Part shown: one piece after another, positions 34,880 to 43,322 of the stretch | How positions within the stretch are numbered: position 1 is the stretch's first letter | Layout of the letters: each line of letters begins with the position of its first letter | Assembly: GCA_009838845.1 (NCBI GenBank) | Contig: VXRD01000044.1 | Location: 57,932-121,931 of the forward strand | DNA length: 64,000 nucleotides | From: Gemmatimonadota bacterium | Lineage (GTDB): Bacteria; Latescibacterota; UBA2968 | Direction: 5' to 3' | Position numbers and translations under genes: made by a program | Notes under the pieces: model-generated | Databases searched by the model: none | The model's input: the letters and a program-made list of their open reading frames with translations, nothing else | What the model was told of the DNA's origin: nothing

Positions 34880-36106
34880 TCACAAAAGATTCCCTTGTGC
34901 GCGGGAGTTGTGGCCTATCACCGTGATCGGCTCGGCCATTCCTATACAGACATTGCCACTCACAAGGTTCCAGTCACTGTGGCCACTCTCGACGATGCCT
35001 CGCGTCTGGCACGGTGTGTCGCCTCCAACAGTCGGAGATTTGTCAACATCATCGGCGCAACGGTTGCCCTGGACAAGAAATCTTTTGGCATTGTGCAGAC
35101 GCAGAGCGGGATAAGCTCCTGGCTTCTTCCAGGAATTGCTACGGAGGATGTTCCCGACGATCACATGTTCCACGCCATCGCTTGCGTTAATGCCCCACTT
35201 GCCATTCTCTGAGCACACATTGTTGCTGATGATGTTGTGATGATCCTCCCCGTGCCCTACACCGCCGATGCCACTGTAGTCGTTGCCTGTGAACACGCTG
35301 TCGCTACATATAGAGTCGCGCACATGGCCGCAGAAGTACAGACCGTCTCTGCCGTTTCCAATGGCGATGTTGTGTGACCAAATGCTGCGTTCTATACCAG
35401 TGCCGGGGTGATATCCGTGTCCGCGACAAAAGCGAACCTGACAGTGGGTGACCTGGACATCCGAGCCGCCCTGCACGCTGATGCCGTCACTCGGCCAGTC
35501 GATGACCGCTACATTCTGGATGCGTACACCTCTACAGTGGACAGTGTGTACAGCGCTGTAAGTGAAGTCTTGCCACCAGCGCCCTTTGGGATCTCTCGAC
35601 CCGCGCAGCGTCAAGTCGCGCAAGCTCACCTCGTCTCTACGGACAGCGGTAATACCCGGGAAGAGGCTGACGATCTGGGCTCCCTCTTTCACCCTCAGGC
35701 CCCTGTTCAGTGGCTCGCTCAAGCGAACGAGGTTGCCCTTTACCGACTTCACCAGCGCGTGGGTCCCATCCCACCATTGGCGAGGTCGGTCGTTCAGCCC
35801 GACGCCATCGTCTGCTACAAAAGGCACTCGTCCACGCAAGTAGATGCTGCGGGAACCTTTGCGTGCATCCCGAATCAGGAATCGCGCTCTGGGTGCAGCT
35901 ATCGTCAGTTCAGTAGCTGTTCCATCGCCGATGAGGCTTATGCCACTTCGGAGGACAATCGACTGACGCAGCCGCCATTTGCCTGCCGGAATCCGAACGC
36001 TCCCACCTCGCTCGCCAAGGGCGTCAATCGCCTCCTGAATCCCCGAGGTAGCCGAATCCTTATTGAGAGATGCCGTGATTACTTCGTTCATCATGGGCTT
36101 ACTCAT
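34880..36106 (-). CDS. Right-handed parallel beta-helix protein (pectate-lyase-like)
   Basis: A 408-residue protein. The start has the pectate-lyase-superfamily opening (IQEAIDALGERGGSVRIPAG, about 20-40) and is followed by many helix coils rich in V-x-x-N and H-N-I, e.g. SIWSHNIAIGNGRDGLYFCG. No signal peptide is evident. Members bind or cleave polysaccharides, but no catalytic set can be assigned. It is followed by the GNAT gene in the same direction. Confidence 0.8.
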   Translation of the reverse strand: MSKPMMNEVITASLNKDSATSGIQEAIDALGERGGSVRIPAGKWRLRQSIVLRSGISLIGDGTATELTIAAPRARFLIRDARKGSRSIYLRGRVPFVADDGVGLNDRPRQWWDGTHALVKSVKGNLVRLSEPLNRGLRVKEGAQIVSLFPGITAVRRDEVSLRDLTLRGSRDPKGRWWQDFTYSAVHTVHCRGVRIQNVAVIDWPSDGISVQGGSDVQVTHCQVRFCRGHGYHPGTGIERSIWSHNIAIGNGRDGLYFCGHVRDSICSDSVFTGNDYSGIGGVGHGEDHHNIISNNVCSENGKWGINASDGVEHVIVGNILRSNSWKKPGAYPALRLHNAKRFLVQGNRCADDVDKSPTVGGDTPCQTRGIVESGHSDWNLVSGNVCIGMAEPITVIGHNSRAQGNLL

Positions 36107-36139
36107 TTCGCGCGGTCGTGTTATGTGTCGTGCGATCCT

Positions 36140-36955
36140 CTATCCGTCGCCGAATGTGCCAATTGCGATCTCGTATTCGTGACTGTCAGCGAACCCCACT
36201 TTTTCTGCCACCCTGACCGATGGTATGTTGCTTGCCCAACAGTCCCAGTAGGGATTCATTTCTGAAGCAAGGGCATGCCTGACAAACTCTCTAGCCACCG
36301 CAGTAGCAATGCCTCTTCTCTCGTATGCTTCAATCGTCTCGATACCTATGCCGCACTTGCCTTCGCTCACGTATTCTGCTGTACACCAACAGACAACAGA
36401 AGTTCCATCGAGCATCGCGAAGCCAAATCCCTGGTCGAGAAATGTTTCGAGGGATGGCCAGCCCCCCAGGATCTCATCTTTGACCGTGCCAATGTGCGCA
36501 AAGTCACCTTGGAGCAATTGGGCGTCGATCTGCCTGATCTCCAGCGGGAACGATGGGACGTCAATTCTCGATGAGCTGTCCCGAACAGAGCAGTAAATCC
36601 TTCTTTCCACGTTCGTGTGCGAGAGCGGGCCGAAAATCTTCTCCAGCCGGAGGCTCCATGCATCTGGTGAATAGTAGAGCTTGAAGAACCCGAGTTCTCT
36701 TGACTGACCCTCTGGCTGGATTTCAGTCGAGAAGATCTCTCGCAGCCCATTGTTGGCTTCAACGCCTTCAAAGTCTCCTACGAGGTAGATACACCGGCCT
36801 TCCCAGGCTAATACGGTCCTCGGGGTAGCTGGATCGTCTGCCCAGACTCTGGCAGGGGTTTTGCCATCGATAATGCTATCTACAACGAGGCGGAGGTTAG
36901 GCGTGTCAAAATGAGGCCGAATTGACGCGGTCTTTTTACTGTGAAGTCGGTGCAT
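36140..36955 (-). CDS. GNAT family N-acetyltransferase
   Basis: A 271-residue protein. The GNAT core is in the last 75 residues (GIGIETIEAYERRGIATAVA, then YWDCWASNIPSVRVAEKVGF). The first 180 residues form an N-terminal domain seen in the GNAT_acetyltran group. The palindrome half-site CGCGGTCGTGTTATG lies just beyond its stop, as it does beyond two other genes. Substrate unknown. Confidence 0.82.
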   Translation of the reverse strand: MHRLHSKKTASIRPHFDTPNLRLVVDSIIDGKTPARVWADDPATPRTVLAWEGRCIYLVGDFEGVEANNGLREIFSTEIQPEGQSRELGFFKLYYSPDAWSLRLEKIFGPLSHTNVERRIYCSVRDSSSRIDVPSFPLEIRQIDAQLLQGDFAHIGTVKDEILGGWPSLETFLDQGFGFAMLDGTSVVCWCTAEYVSEGKCGIGIETIEAYERRGIATAVAREFVRHALASEMNPYWDCWASNIPSVRVAEKVGFADSHEYEIAIGTFGDG

Positions 36956-36996
36956 GGTGTCTCACTCTGTCTGCTTTTGTTAGCCGAACGCGGGGT

Positions 36997-37131
36997 CTAA
37001 CCAACCGGTTTCGTGGCTATGAAAACCATGTCCGTATGCTCAGCGTTCAGGGGATCGGTGACCGATATTGTGGCCCAATGGACGGACGCCAGTCCGGTGT
37101 ATAGATCGCGTTCGTCGTATCGCTGTTGCAT
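36997..37131 (-). pseudogene. Methyltransferase family M1, internally deleted in-frame copy
   Basis: A 44-residue frame from an ATG at 37131. Residues 1-27 equal the N-terminus of the protein at 44241-45047 (MQQRYDERDLYTGLASVHWA), and the last 17 equal its C-terminus (LNAEHTDMVFIATKPVG). About 670 bases are missing but the frame is kept. Similarity continues about 35 bases upstream and about 17 downstream. It cannot bind SAM; whether it is translated is unknown. Confidence 0.8.
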
Positions 37132-37165
37132 TGCATTGTCCCTGAGAAAATGGTCAGCCTGGTCC

Positions 37166-38764
37166 TTACTGGCGCTTACGCCCCATCCGATCAAAGAATA
37201 GCGTGATTTCAGTTTCTGGTAGTCCTGGACACTCTGATATCGTAATATGTCTACCAACAGTTTGGATTTGGTCTAACCCTTTTAGACTCACTAAGGAAGG
37301 GTTGCCGATAATCTCAATTGCCGCTCCTATACTTTGAAGACCTGATAGACCTTCGATGCTTTTCAATTTGGGGTTATTCGCGATCCTGAGTCTTCTGCCA
37401 ATCGATACTATAGTAGAGAGATTTCCCAGGTCGATCAGTTCCTCATTTTCTTCAACAAAAAGGCGTCCAGTGATCCTTGACATCCGGTTTGGCCCGTTTA
37501 GGGATCGAAGTGCCCTATTCTTTTGGATGTCAAAATTACCGCCAATTCTGGAAAGTGACTGAAGCCCAAATAATGTTTTCAATGACGCGTTTCCGGCTCG
37601 TCCTCCTATAAAGAAATCTCCTCCTACCTGTTCCAAAGACTCCAGACCTTCTAAACTTGAAAGATTGGCATTGCCGTCGATTATGATACTTCTGGAAATC
37701 CGCTCCACATTATGCAACCCGCGGAGATTTTTCAGCCCCAAATTTCCGATTATTCTAAGCAAGTCAATTTTTGAGAATCCCTCCAGACCGAGCAAATCCC
37801 TCAGATCTTTATTGTTGACAATTTGAAGCTCTCCTTTAATCACCTGCAAGTTTTTCAGGCCATCTAAGGTTTTGAGTCTGTCATTCTGTGCAATTTGTAA
37901 GTCGCCGCCAATACTTTCCAGCAGAGATAGACCTTGAAGATCACTCAGTCGTATGTTATCTCGAATTCTTAAATCTCGGCCTATGTTAACAAGGGTGCTT
38001 AATTCGTGCAGATTCTCTGTATCAGAATTGCGAAGGATGCCAACATCTCCATCATGATCAGTGCAATAATTCCAATTCAGATCGGAGGCCAGTTGCTGTT
38101 GTAAACATTCAGAAAGAAACTTGAGTACTCTATGGGTGTAGGCAGACCATTCACGCTTGCCGACGTCAATCTTTAGCTTTTCAATATCTAAAGTCTCAAA
38201 GATTTGAGTGGATAAATTTCTGCATTCCGAATACAATTTGACAAAACCGTCAAACCCTTGAAGCCCATTTTGCTGGCCATAGGGTCGGTTATGAACCTTC
38301 CAGTTGATCTGCATATTGGTCCACTGAGGACCCCGATCATCAAACGTCTTCCTTATGAACTTTCGTAAGTTCGTCTGATAAAGGTAGATCAGTATTGGGT
38401 GAATCTTATGAATGATACTCAATATCTGGTCTATGACTTCTCGAATGGTACGCTCTGGCGTTCCAAAGTAAAGCAGGGAATCGACGGTTTCATGGAATAT
38501 TTGACCGTGCAAGACAGCAATTTCGGAACTTGATTTAAGTTGCGCGGCAAAAACCTCCCACCTCTTGATCTTCTCGCTTATCCAGGCATCCACAGAATCA
38601 AAATAGAAAGGATCGCCCATTCGTACAGGATTGGGGCGATGATCCTCAAGGATGTCACAGGCTCTTATACCGCTTCCCTGAAGGTGTAGCGATATCAATT
38701 CAGCAGTAGTAGATTTACCCGAACCGTTGAAACCATCTACAATGATCAGCTTCGAATCTCTCAT
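37166..38764 (-). CDS. P-loop kinase-like domain fused to receptor L-domain/leucine-rich repeats
   Basis: Read from the ATG at 38764 (the frame opens with a TTG at 38824), 532 residues. Residues 4-19 are a strand plus P-loop, LIIVDGFNGSGKSTT. Residues 20-230 suit a small kinase/NTPase. From about 240 to the end there are about eleven repeats of 22-25 residues with the pattern L-x-x-I-G-G-D-L-x-I-x-x-N-x-x-L-x-x-L-x-G-L, the receptor L-domain-like leucine-rich type. No signal peptide or membrane helix. The role is unknown; a sensor attached to a phosphotransferase is possible. Confidence 0.75.
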   Translation of the reverse strand: MRDSKLIIVDGFNGSGKSTTAELISLHLQGSGIRACDILEDHRPNPVRMGDPFYFDSVDAWISEKIKRWEVFAAQLKSSSEIAVLHGQIFHETVDSLLYFGTPERTIREVIDQILSIIHKIHPILIYLYQTNLRKFIRKTFDDRGPQWTNMQINWKVHNRPYGQQNGLQGFDGFVKLYSECRNLSTQIFETLDIEKLKIDVGKREWSAYTHRVLKFLSECLQQQLASDLNWNYCTDHDGDVGILRNSDTENLHELSTLVNIGRDLRIRDNIRLSDLQGLSLLESIGGDLQIAQNDRLKTLDGLKNLQVIKGELQIVNNKDLRDLLGLEGFSKIDLLRIIGNLGLKNLRGLHNVERISRSIIIDGNANLSSLEGLESLEQVGGDFFIGGRAGNASLKTLFGLQSLSRIGGNFDIQKNRALRSLNGPNRMSRITGRLFVEENEELIDLGNLSTIVSIGRRLRIANNPKLKSIEGLSGLQSIGAAIEIIGNPSLVSLKGLDQIQTVGRHITISECPGLPETEITLFFDRMGRKRQ

Positions 38765-38827
38765 AATTGATTGAGAATCTATCAAAAAGTGTCCGAACCA
38801 TTGATCTTTTTCGAGAGGTAGCAAATT

Positions 38828-39745
38828 CTATCCAGATAGCTGCCTTGTCATAACGGCATACTCGCGATTCACACGCCATCCGTTGACTTCATAGAACTTA
38901 CGCGGAACAATCGGAGCAAACATTGATGTCGCTCCTCTCTGCTTGAGAATTTTGGCGGCTTCCCTCAGAAGGCCGGAGCCAATCCCTCGGCGACGATAGT
39001 CGGGAAGCAAAGCGATGTAGCTTATGCCTGCGACTCCGCTTGGGCTAATCAACGCATCAACACAACCGATTAACTCTCCATCTACGCGCGCCAGTAATCG
39101 AACCCGCTTCTGATTATAGTGACGGTATTGATCGATCCAGTCGGGCCAGACCCACACTTTCTTCCCAAGTCGCTTGACAAACGCTATCATATCTTCCAGC
39201 TCTTCAGTGCGATATTCTGAGACCACATGCTTCAAGGACCGGGGTTGGGGTGCGGCCTCAATGTCTTGAAATTCGGCCTCAACATCGGTTATGATCCTGC
39301 CCCTCTCGAAACCGCGATGCCCAAGAAAGCGAATGGCCTCTGCATGGCGGACGTCGATTCCCTTTATCGTCCCAACCCAGGCGTGCGATGTTGCAACATT
39401 GAGATGGCTGCCTCCCTTCGATTGGACGGATTCAATCATCTCGGATAACAGAGCAGTCCCAATGCCCTGTCGTCGGTATTTATCTTCCACGTAGATCGCG
39501 CGAAGTGCTTCCCCCAATACGCTGGCAAAACCGATGATTTTTCCAGCGCGTACCGCGATTTTTGAAAATCCCTTTTCTTTTGAAGGCAGAACAAAGTCCC
39601 TGAATGACTCCAACCAGCTTTCGAGTGGGGCAAAGGGAACTGCCTTTTTCCAGCCAGCCTGAATCGCCTCGAGATCATCAGAAACGGGTGTTCTAAAATT
39701 TACACCAACAGGCATAACAGGGTGCTTCTGTTTACTCAATTCCAT
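38828..39745 (-). CDS. Tandem GNAT acetyltransferase (two domains)
   Basis: A 305-residue protein with two GNAT cores: YVEDKYRRQGIGTALLSEMI in the first half and YIALLPDYRRRGIGSGLLRE in the second. Both retain R-R-x-G-I-G. Tandem GNATs include mycothiol synthase and Eis-like enzymes, with one half often inactive; here both look intact. It lies 63 bases upstream of the kinase/L-domain gene, same direction. Confidence 0.85.
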   Translation of the reverse strand: MELSKQKHPVMPVGVNFRTPVSDDLEAIQAGWKKAVPFAPLESWLESFRDFVLPSKEKGFSKIAVRAGKIIGFASVLGEALRAIYVEDKYRRQGIGTALLSEMIESVQSKGGSHLNVATSHAWVGTIKGIDVRHAEAIRFLGHRGFERGRIITDVEAEFQDIEAAPQPRSLKHVVSEYRTEELEDMIAFVKRLGKKVWVWPDWIDQYRHYNQKRVRLLARVDGELIGCVDALISPSGVAGISYIALLPDYRRRGIGSGLLREAAKILKQRGATSMFAPIVPRKFYEVNGWRVNREYAVMTRQLSG

Positions 39746-39801
39746 GAGACGCCCCTTATATTGAGTAGTCTGTCAAATAAGTTTATTTTTTACTTTACTG
39801 G

Positions 39802-39851
39802 ACGCCTGCTTAAGACATGCAGGCGTGACCCCGTATAAGAGCATTACGGGG
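39802..39851. repeat. Two consecutive hairpins
   Basis: A perfect stem ACGCCTGC/GCAGGCGT (39802-39809 and 39819-39826) and a second one CCCCGTA/TACGGGG (39829-39835 and 39845-39851) lie back to back. A weaker GCGGC/GCCGC stem follows near 39876-39894. No U-tract, so not ordinary terminators. The region 39746-40080 otherwise holds only the doubtful 61-codon frame at 39885-40070. Confidence 0.55.
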
Positions 39852-39884
39852 CAGGCTCCAAGCGGTTGTCATTGCGGCATGGTT

Positions 39885-40070
39885 TTAGCCGCCACGCGAA
39901 GCACAACGCCAGTAATCCAGTCTATGAGAAAATATGTCAGCGAATTTTTTTGACAGAGCACTGAGCAGATTGCGCGCATAGCGTTTCCTTTTCTTTGGAT
40001 TGATCCAAAAGTGCATCCGCTCATGGGTATAAAGTGAGAAAGAGTCTAAGCCGAAAAGGAGGTGAGGCAT
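39885..40070 (-). other. 61-codon ORF, doubtful
   Basis: A basic 61-residue frame (FWINPKKRKRYARNLLSALS in the middle) ending LDYWRCASRGG. It looks protein-like but has no recognised family and no clear ribosome site. It may be a gene fragment. Confidence 0.3.
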
Positions 40071-40152
40071 TTGTGTAAAATGATGACGGTTCCTCTATGA
40101 GGGAGAGGCATGCGTATGCCACGAACGAGAATCGAACAGAAACAACAGGTTG

Positions 40153-40180
40153 CGCTATTCGCTTTGAATGGCGTTTTTTT
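40153..40180 (+). terminator. Intrinsic terminator 1 in the leader of the aldo/keto reductase gene
   Basis: CGCTATTC and GAATGGCG form an 8-bp stem (one G-U) with a five-base loop, followed at once by eight T. It reads on the plus strand, about 55 bases before the start codon at 40236, with no plus-strand gene upstream within 9 kb. Confidence 0.7.
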
Positions 40181-40186
40181 TGTTTC

Positions 40187-40220
40187 GGCCACTGCACAAA
40201 CGGATGCTGTGGCCTTTTTT
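40187..40220 (+). terminator. Intrinsic terminator 2 in the same leader
   Basis: GGCCAC/GTGGCC (40187-40192 and 40209-40214) followed by six T. It ends 15 bases before the start codon and just before the ribosome site GGAGG. Two terminators in series in a 5' leader fit attenuation or the end of a short RNA that begins near 40080. Confidence 0.7.
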
Positions 40221-40235
40221 ATTTGGAGGTACTCT

Positions 40236-41198
40236 ATGGATATCCCGAAAGATGGCTGCTGTCCACGGCGACGTTGGGGAAAAACGGAATTGTCCATCCC
40301 AGTAATTGCCTTTGGAAGTGATGGATTTGGCAATCGGTTCGGCCACGTAAGTGATGAAACTGCCATAAGGCTCATGCAACGCGCTGTAGAACTGGGTGTC
40401 AATCACTTTGACTGCGCTCGATGCTATGGAGATTCGCTACGCAAAATAGGGTTGGCAATCAAGCAAAACGCAATCAAACGAGAGGATTTAATCATCACTG
40501 GCCGAATATGTTGTCACGGTAGTGGTCAATGGGGTCTCTTTGGAAAAGGAGATCCTGAATATGCATCAGAAATCGCTGATTATTCGTCAGATCGCGTGCT
40601 GCCAGATATTGAAGATCAACTCAAACGCTTAGAAATTGACCGCTTCGATGCGCTGCTCGTTCACGGCCCCTGGCCTGTTGAACCATCCCTTGCACCGGGC
40701 GGTATTCTCGAAGGTCTGGAACAAGCCCGAGATCGCGGTCTGGTAGATTTTATCGGCTATGGCATGCACCACCCTCCCTTTCATTTGAAAGCCATTGAAT
40801 CAGGGCGGGTTGATGTCCTTTTGACCTACTCTGATTACAATCTGCTTCGCCAAAATGCAGCGGATGATATTCTGCCAGCGGCAGCAGCGCATGACATCGG
40901 GGTACTCAACGCCTGGTCTATTTTTAGAGGTTGGCTAACGGGTTTACCCGTTGCGTCGTTTGTCCCCCGACAGGAATGGAAGGAGGATCATCACCAGGCT
41001 GAAAATATCCGGCTCTGGTGTAAATCGCAAAATGTTGATATGCTCCAACTCGCTCTACAATTTTGCCTGCGAGAAGCTCGAATACATGGCAATCCAATTG
41101 GCATGATGAATATTGAACAGTTGGAAATGAACGTGGCTGCTGTATTAAAACCATTGCCCGATGAAGTATTCGACGCTTTCAAACTGGCGCACTTATGA
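40236..41198 (+). CDS. Aldo/keto reductase family protein
   Basis: A 320-residue protein from the ATG at 40236, with GGAGG 9 bases upstream; the open frame from 40110 crosses the terminators and is not used. Tetrad-like residues: FDCARCYG (D and Y), IITGRICCHG (where Lys is expected the segment differs) and LLVHGPWP (His). It resembles the L-fucose/galactose-dehydrogenase-like branch. The unusual Lys region leaves some doubt about catalysis. Its 5' leader carries two terminators. Confidence 0.82.
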   Translation: MDIPKDGCCPRRRWGKTELSIPVIAFGSDGFGNRFGHVSDETAIRLMQRAVELGVNHFDCARCYGDSLRKIGLAIKQNAIKREDLIITGRICCHGSGQWGLFGKGDPEYASEIADYSSDRVLPDIEDQLKRLEIDRFDALLVHGPWPVEPSLAPGGILEGLEQARDRGLVDFIGYGMHHPPFHLKAIESGRVDVLLTYSDYNLLRQNAADDILPAAAAHDIGVLNAWSIFRGWLTGLPVASFVPRQEWKEDHHQAENIRLWCKSQNVDMLQLALQFCLREARIHGNPIGMMNIEQLEMNVAAVLKPLPDEVFDAFKLAHL

Positions 41199-41233
41199 CC
41201 ACATGAGAAATTCCAAAAGCACGTCCCATTGCG

Positions 41234-42268
41234 TTAATTGTCCTTTTTTACAGCACTTGCCAGAGCACGATCTTCTGCGTCATAGTCGAAGATGGACTGA
41301 TCGTATGCCTCTGGAGGGTTCTCGCGTGCCCAGTCAACCGTACGCTTCATGCCCACGTTCAAATCCGTCCTGTGTTCCCAGCCCAGTTCTTCGCGGATCC
41401 TGCTGACGTCGTAGATCAGATCTTGCGCGGGGTTCGCCAGTTGTCCGAGATGGTCGGGTAGCTTGTCCTCGGGGAGCGTTCGGATTTCGCCCTTCCAGCC
41501 CGCAGCCTTTGCAATCGATTCAACCCATTCTCGCTCCGTGCAGTAATTTCCGTCTCCCACGTTGTAGATGCGTCCGGTAGCTGAGGCGTTTACTGTCGCG
41601 GCGACAATGGCCTCGGCGACATCGTCGATATATCCGCGGATGAAGCGCCAGTGCATGCTCTCTTCACCCAGCAAAATCACCGACCGACCGTCGAGCATCT
41701 TCTTGAGGTATCCCCAGGGACGGTGATCGCCGGGACCATAAACGGCAGGCAATCTGAGAATCGTCGTGTCGAACGCCTGTGAAAGTATTCGCTCCACGGG
41801 GATCTTGTCGTAGAAATCCATGTGTTTGTGCGGGTCGTTGTCAGACCGAAGCGATTCGCCGCGGTAGGGATACAGTCGCGTGCGGAGGTCTCCGTCTTCG
41901 CGGATGGGGACTTCCTGAAGCGGACCTGTTCCGTATCCTCTCATGATGTCATAGGCGTGATAGACGTCACCGCTCGAGAGGACGACAACTCTGGGCGCAA
42001 CATCCTGCATGGTGTCGGTGAATGTCTGCGCGAATTGCTCGTTCATGGCAATCGTGTCAAGGAGGACATCCACCTTCAGCGATAGGAACTGTTCACGGAA
42101 GTCGCCCAGGTCCAGTCGATTGCCGTGAATATGCTCGACGCTGTCCGGAACGAGATCGGCGTTGTGCTTGCCCCGGTGGAAGACGGTGACGGTATGACCG
42201 GCTTCAGCCAGCCTGGCGACAGCATGGGCACCGATAAAGCGCGTGCCACCGATGACGAGTATGTTCAT
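41234..42268 (-). CDS. NAD-dependent epimerase/dehydratase
   Basis: A 344-residue extended SDR. The N-terminal GGTRFIGAHAVARLAEAGH (7-25) binds NAD(P). The active site is less canonical: a YxxxK-like Y and K occur around YPYRGESLR, as in RmlD/atypical epimerases. It would act on nucleotide sugars. The 3' end converges with the aldo/keto reductase gene at 36 bases. It is 29 bases downstream of the phosphotransferase start region. Confidence 0.85.
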   Translation of the reverse strand: MNILVIGGTRFIGAHAVARLAEAGHTVTVFHRGKHNADLVPDSVEHIHGNRLDLGDFREQFLSLKVDVLLDTIAMNEQFAQTFTDTMQDVAPRVVVLSSGDVYHAYDIMRGYGTGPLQEVPIREDGDLRTRLYPYRGESLRSDNDPHKHMDFYDKIPVERILSQAFDTTILRLPAVYGPGDHRPWGYLKKMLDGRSVILLGEESMHWRFIRGYIDDVAEAIVAATVNASATGRIYNVGDGNYCTEREWVESIAKAAGWKGEIRTLPEDKLPDHLGQLANPAQDLIYDVSRIREELGWEHRTDLNVGMKRTVDWARENPPEAYDQSIFDYDAEDRALASAVKKDN

Positions 42269-42297
42269 GATATCATTGCTCTATATAGGAATGGAAT

Positions 42298-43257
42298 CTA
42301 ACCGATGTCCTTCAAGATCTCTTCGGGGAATCTCAGCAGTTCAGGAGTGACAGCAAGCCGCTCGCGAAACTCCCACACATTAAGTTTCTGTCCTGTGTAT
42401 AGCCAGTGAGACAATCGATCTGCGCTGTAAGATGCCCAGATGATGCCCACCACTATTTTTTCTTCTTCCGAAAGTGGACTCAAGGCAACATATCCCTCCC
42501 AAAACTGCCTTGTTTCCTCAGTTGTGAGGAGTCGAGCGTCCCCAGCTGGATCATGAAGAAGCCAGCGATCTTGGACCATTACGAGATCACAGAGCCGGGG
42601 TTGAAAGACAGCACCAATATCTGTGTACGCCACATTCTCTCCATCGCGGATAGCATTCGCCGAACGCAAATCGTAGTGCGTCAATACCCAGGCTACAGGA
42701 ACATCGAGAAGCCCGGAAGGGAGACTGTCTGTGAGAGAAGTAATCGCTTCCTTTGCCTCATTTGGAATCCGGCTCCACAAAACCGACCTCAGGCGTGGAC
42801 CCACGAAGTCGCGAACGGGTCTTTTTTCCCGAAGGCGGCCGGGAAAGTGAACGGAGATATCATGGAGCCTGGCCAACTGCTTACCTGCCTCGGGGAGAAT
42901 CGAAAGGCATGTGGAATCACACATTGTTCCCGGCAGAGCCCGCTCAACCGAAAGACAGCGATTCCCTATCGGCTCAGCAAGCTGACCGTCCTGTGTTGGG
43001 ATGATGACCGGGACCGCCGCGCCCCAGTTGCCAAGGAAGTTGATAAACTCAACCACTTGATCAGCAGAGAAACCCCTGCGCGAGGAGCTCAAGCGAGCGT
43101 AGTATAGCTGCTTACTTGTCTCGACACGGAAGACCTTCGAGGTGCCGGGAACGACGGAATCGACTTTCCCTCTGATTCCCCACCGATCCTGCAAAAGCCT
43201 CGCGATATCATTGGTAGAGAAAAGTACCAAGCCCCACCCCTTTGATTCGATCTGCAC
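42298..43257 (-). CDS. Phosphotransferase family protein (APH fold)
   Basis: A 319-residue protein starting at GTG (43257). Brenner-like motif WVLTHYDLRSANAI (H-Y-D-x-x-x-x-N, about residue 190) and metal-binding YTDIG are seen; LYYARLSSSR includes the ATP-site Lys/Arg region. The substrate is unknown. It shares direction with the sulfotransferase gene upstream. Confidence 0.83.
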   Translation of the reverse strand: MQIESKGWGLVLFSTNDIARLLQDRWGIRGKVDSVVPGTSKVFRVETSKQLYYARLSSSRRGFSADQVVEFINFLGNWGAAVPVIIPTQDGQLAEPIGNRCLSVERALPGTMCDSTCLSILPEAGKQLARLHDISVHFPGRLREKRPVRDFVGPRLRSVLWSRIPNEAKEAITSLTDSLPSGLLDVPVAWVLTHYDLRSANAIRDGENVAYTDIGAVFQPRLCDLVMVQDRWLLHDPAGDARLLTTEETRQFWEGYVALSPLSEEEKIVVGIIWASYSADRLSHWLYTGQKLNVWEFRERLAVTPELLRFPEEILKDIG

Positions 43258-43282
43258 AATCGCCCTGTTTTTAGAACGGTTT

Positions 43283-43322
43283 AGTTAGCGTATAACATCC
43301 CCGTAGGGCACGGTCGTGTTAT
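43283..43322. repeat. Palindromic element P, copy 1
   Basis: CGTATAACA / TGTTATAGG outer arms flank an inner CCGT/ACGG stem with ACGGTCG spacer. It overlaps the stop codon of the sulfotransferase gene. The sequence GCACGGTCGTGTTAT recurs at 46606-46620 and, in part, at 36110-36125, each time at the 3' end of a minus-strand gene. Confidence 0.55.

Noticed and set aside
35408..36265. Plus-strand ORF of 285 codons
   Set aside because: Antisense to the beta-helix gene, no ribosome site and no recognisable domain.
39829..39851. Terminator of the tandem GNAT gene
   Set aside because: It lies upstream of that gene (minus strand) and lacks a T-tract in either direction.
42406..43107. Plus-strand ORF of 233 codons
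   Set aside because: Antisense to the phosphotransferase, which has intact catalytic motifs.
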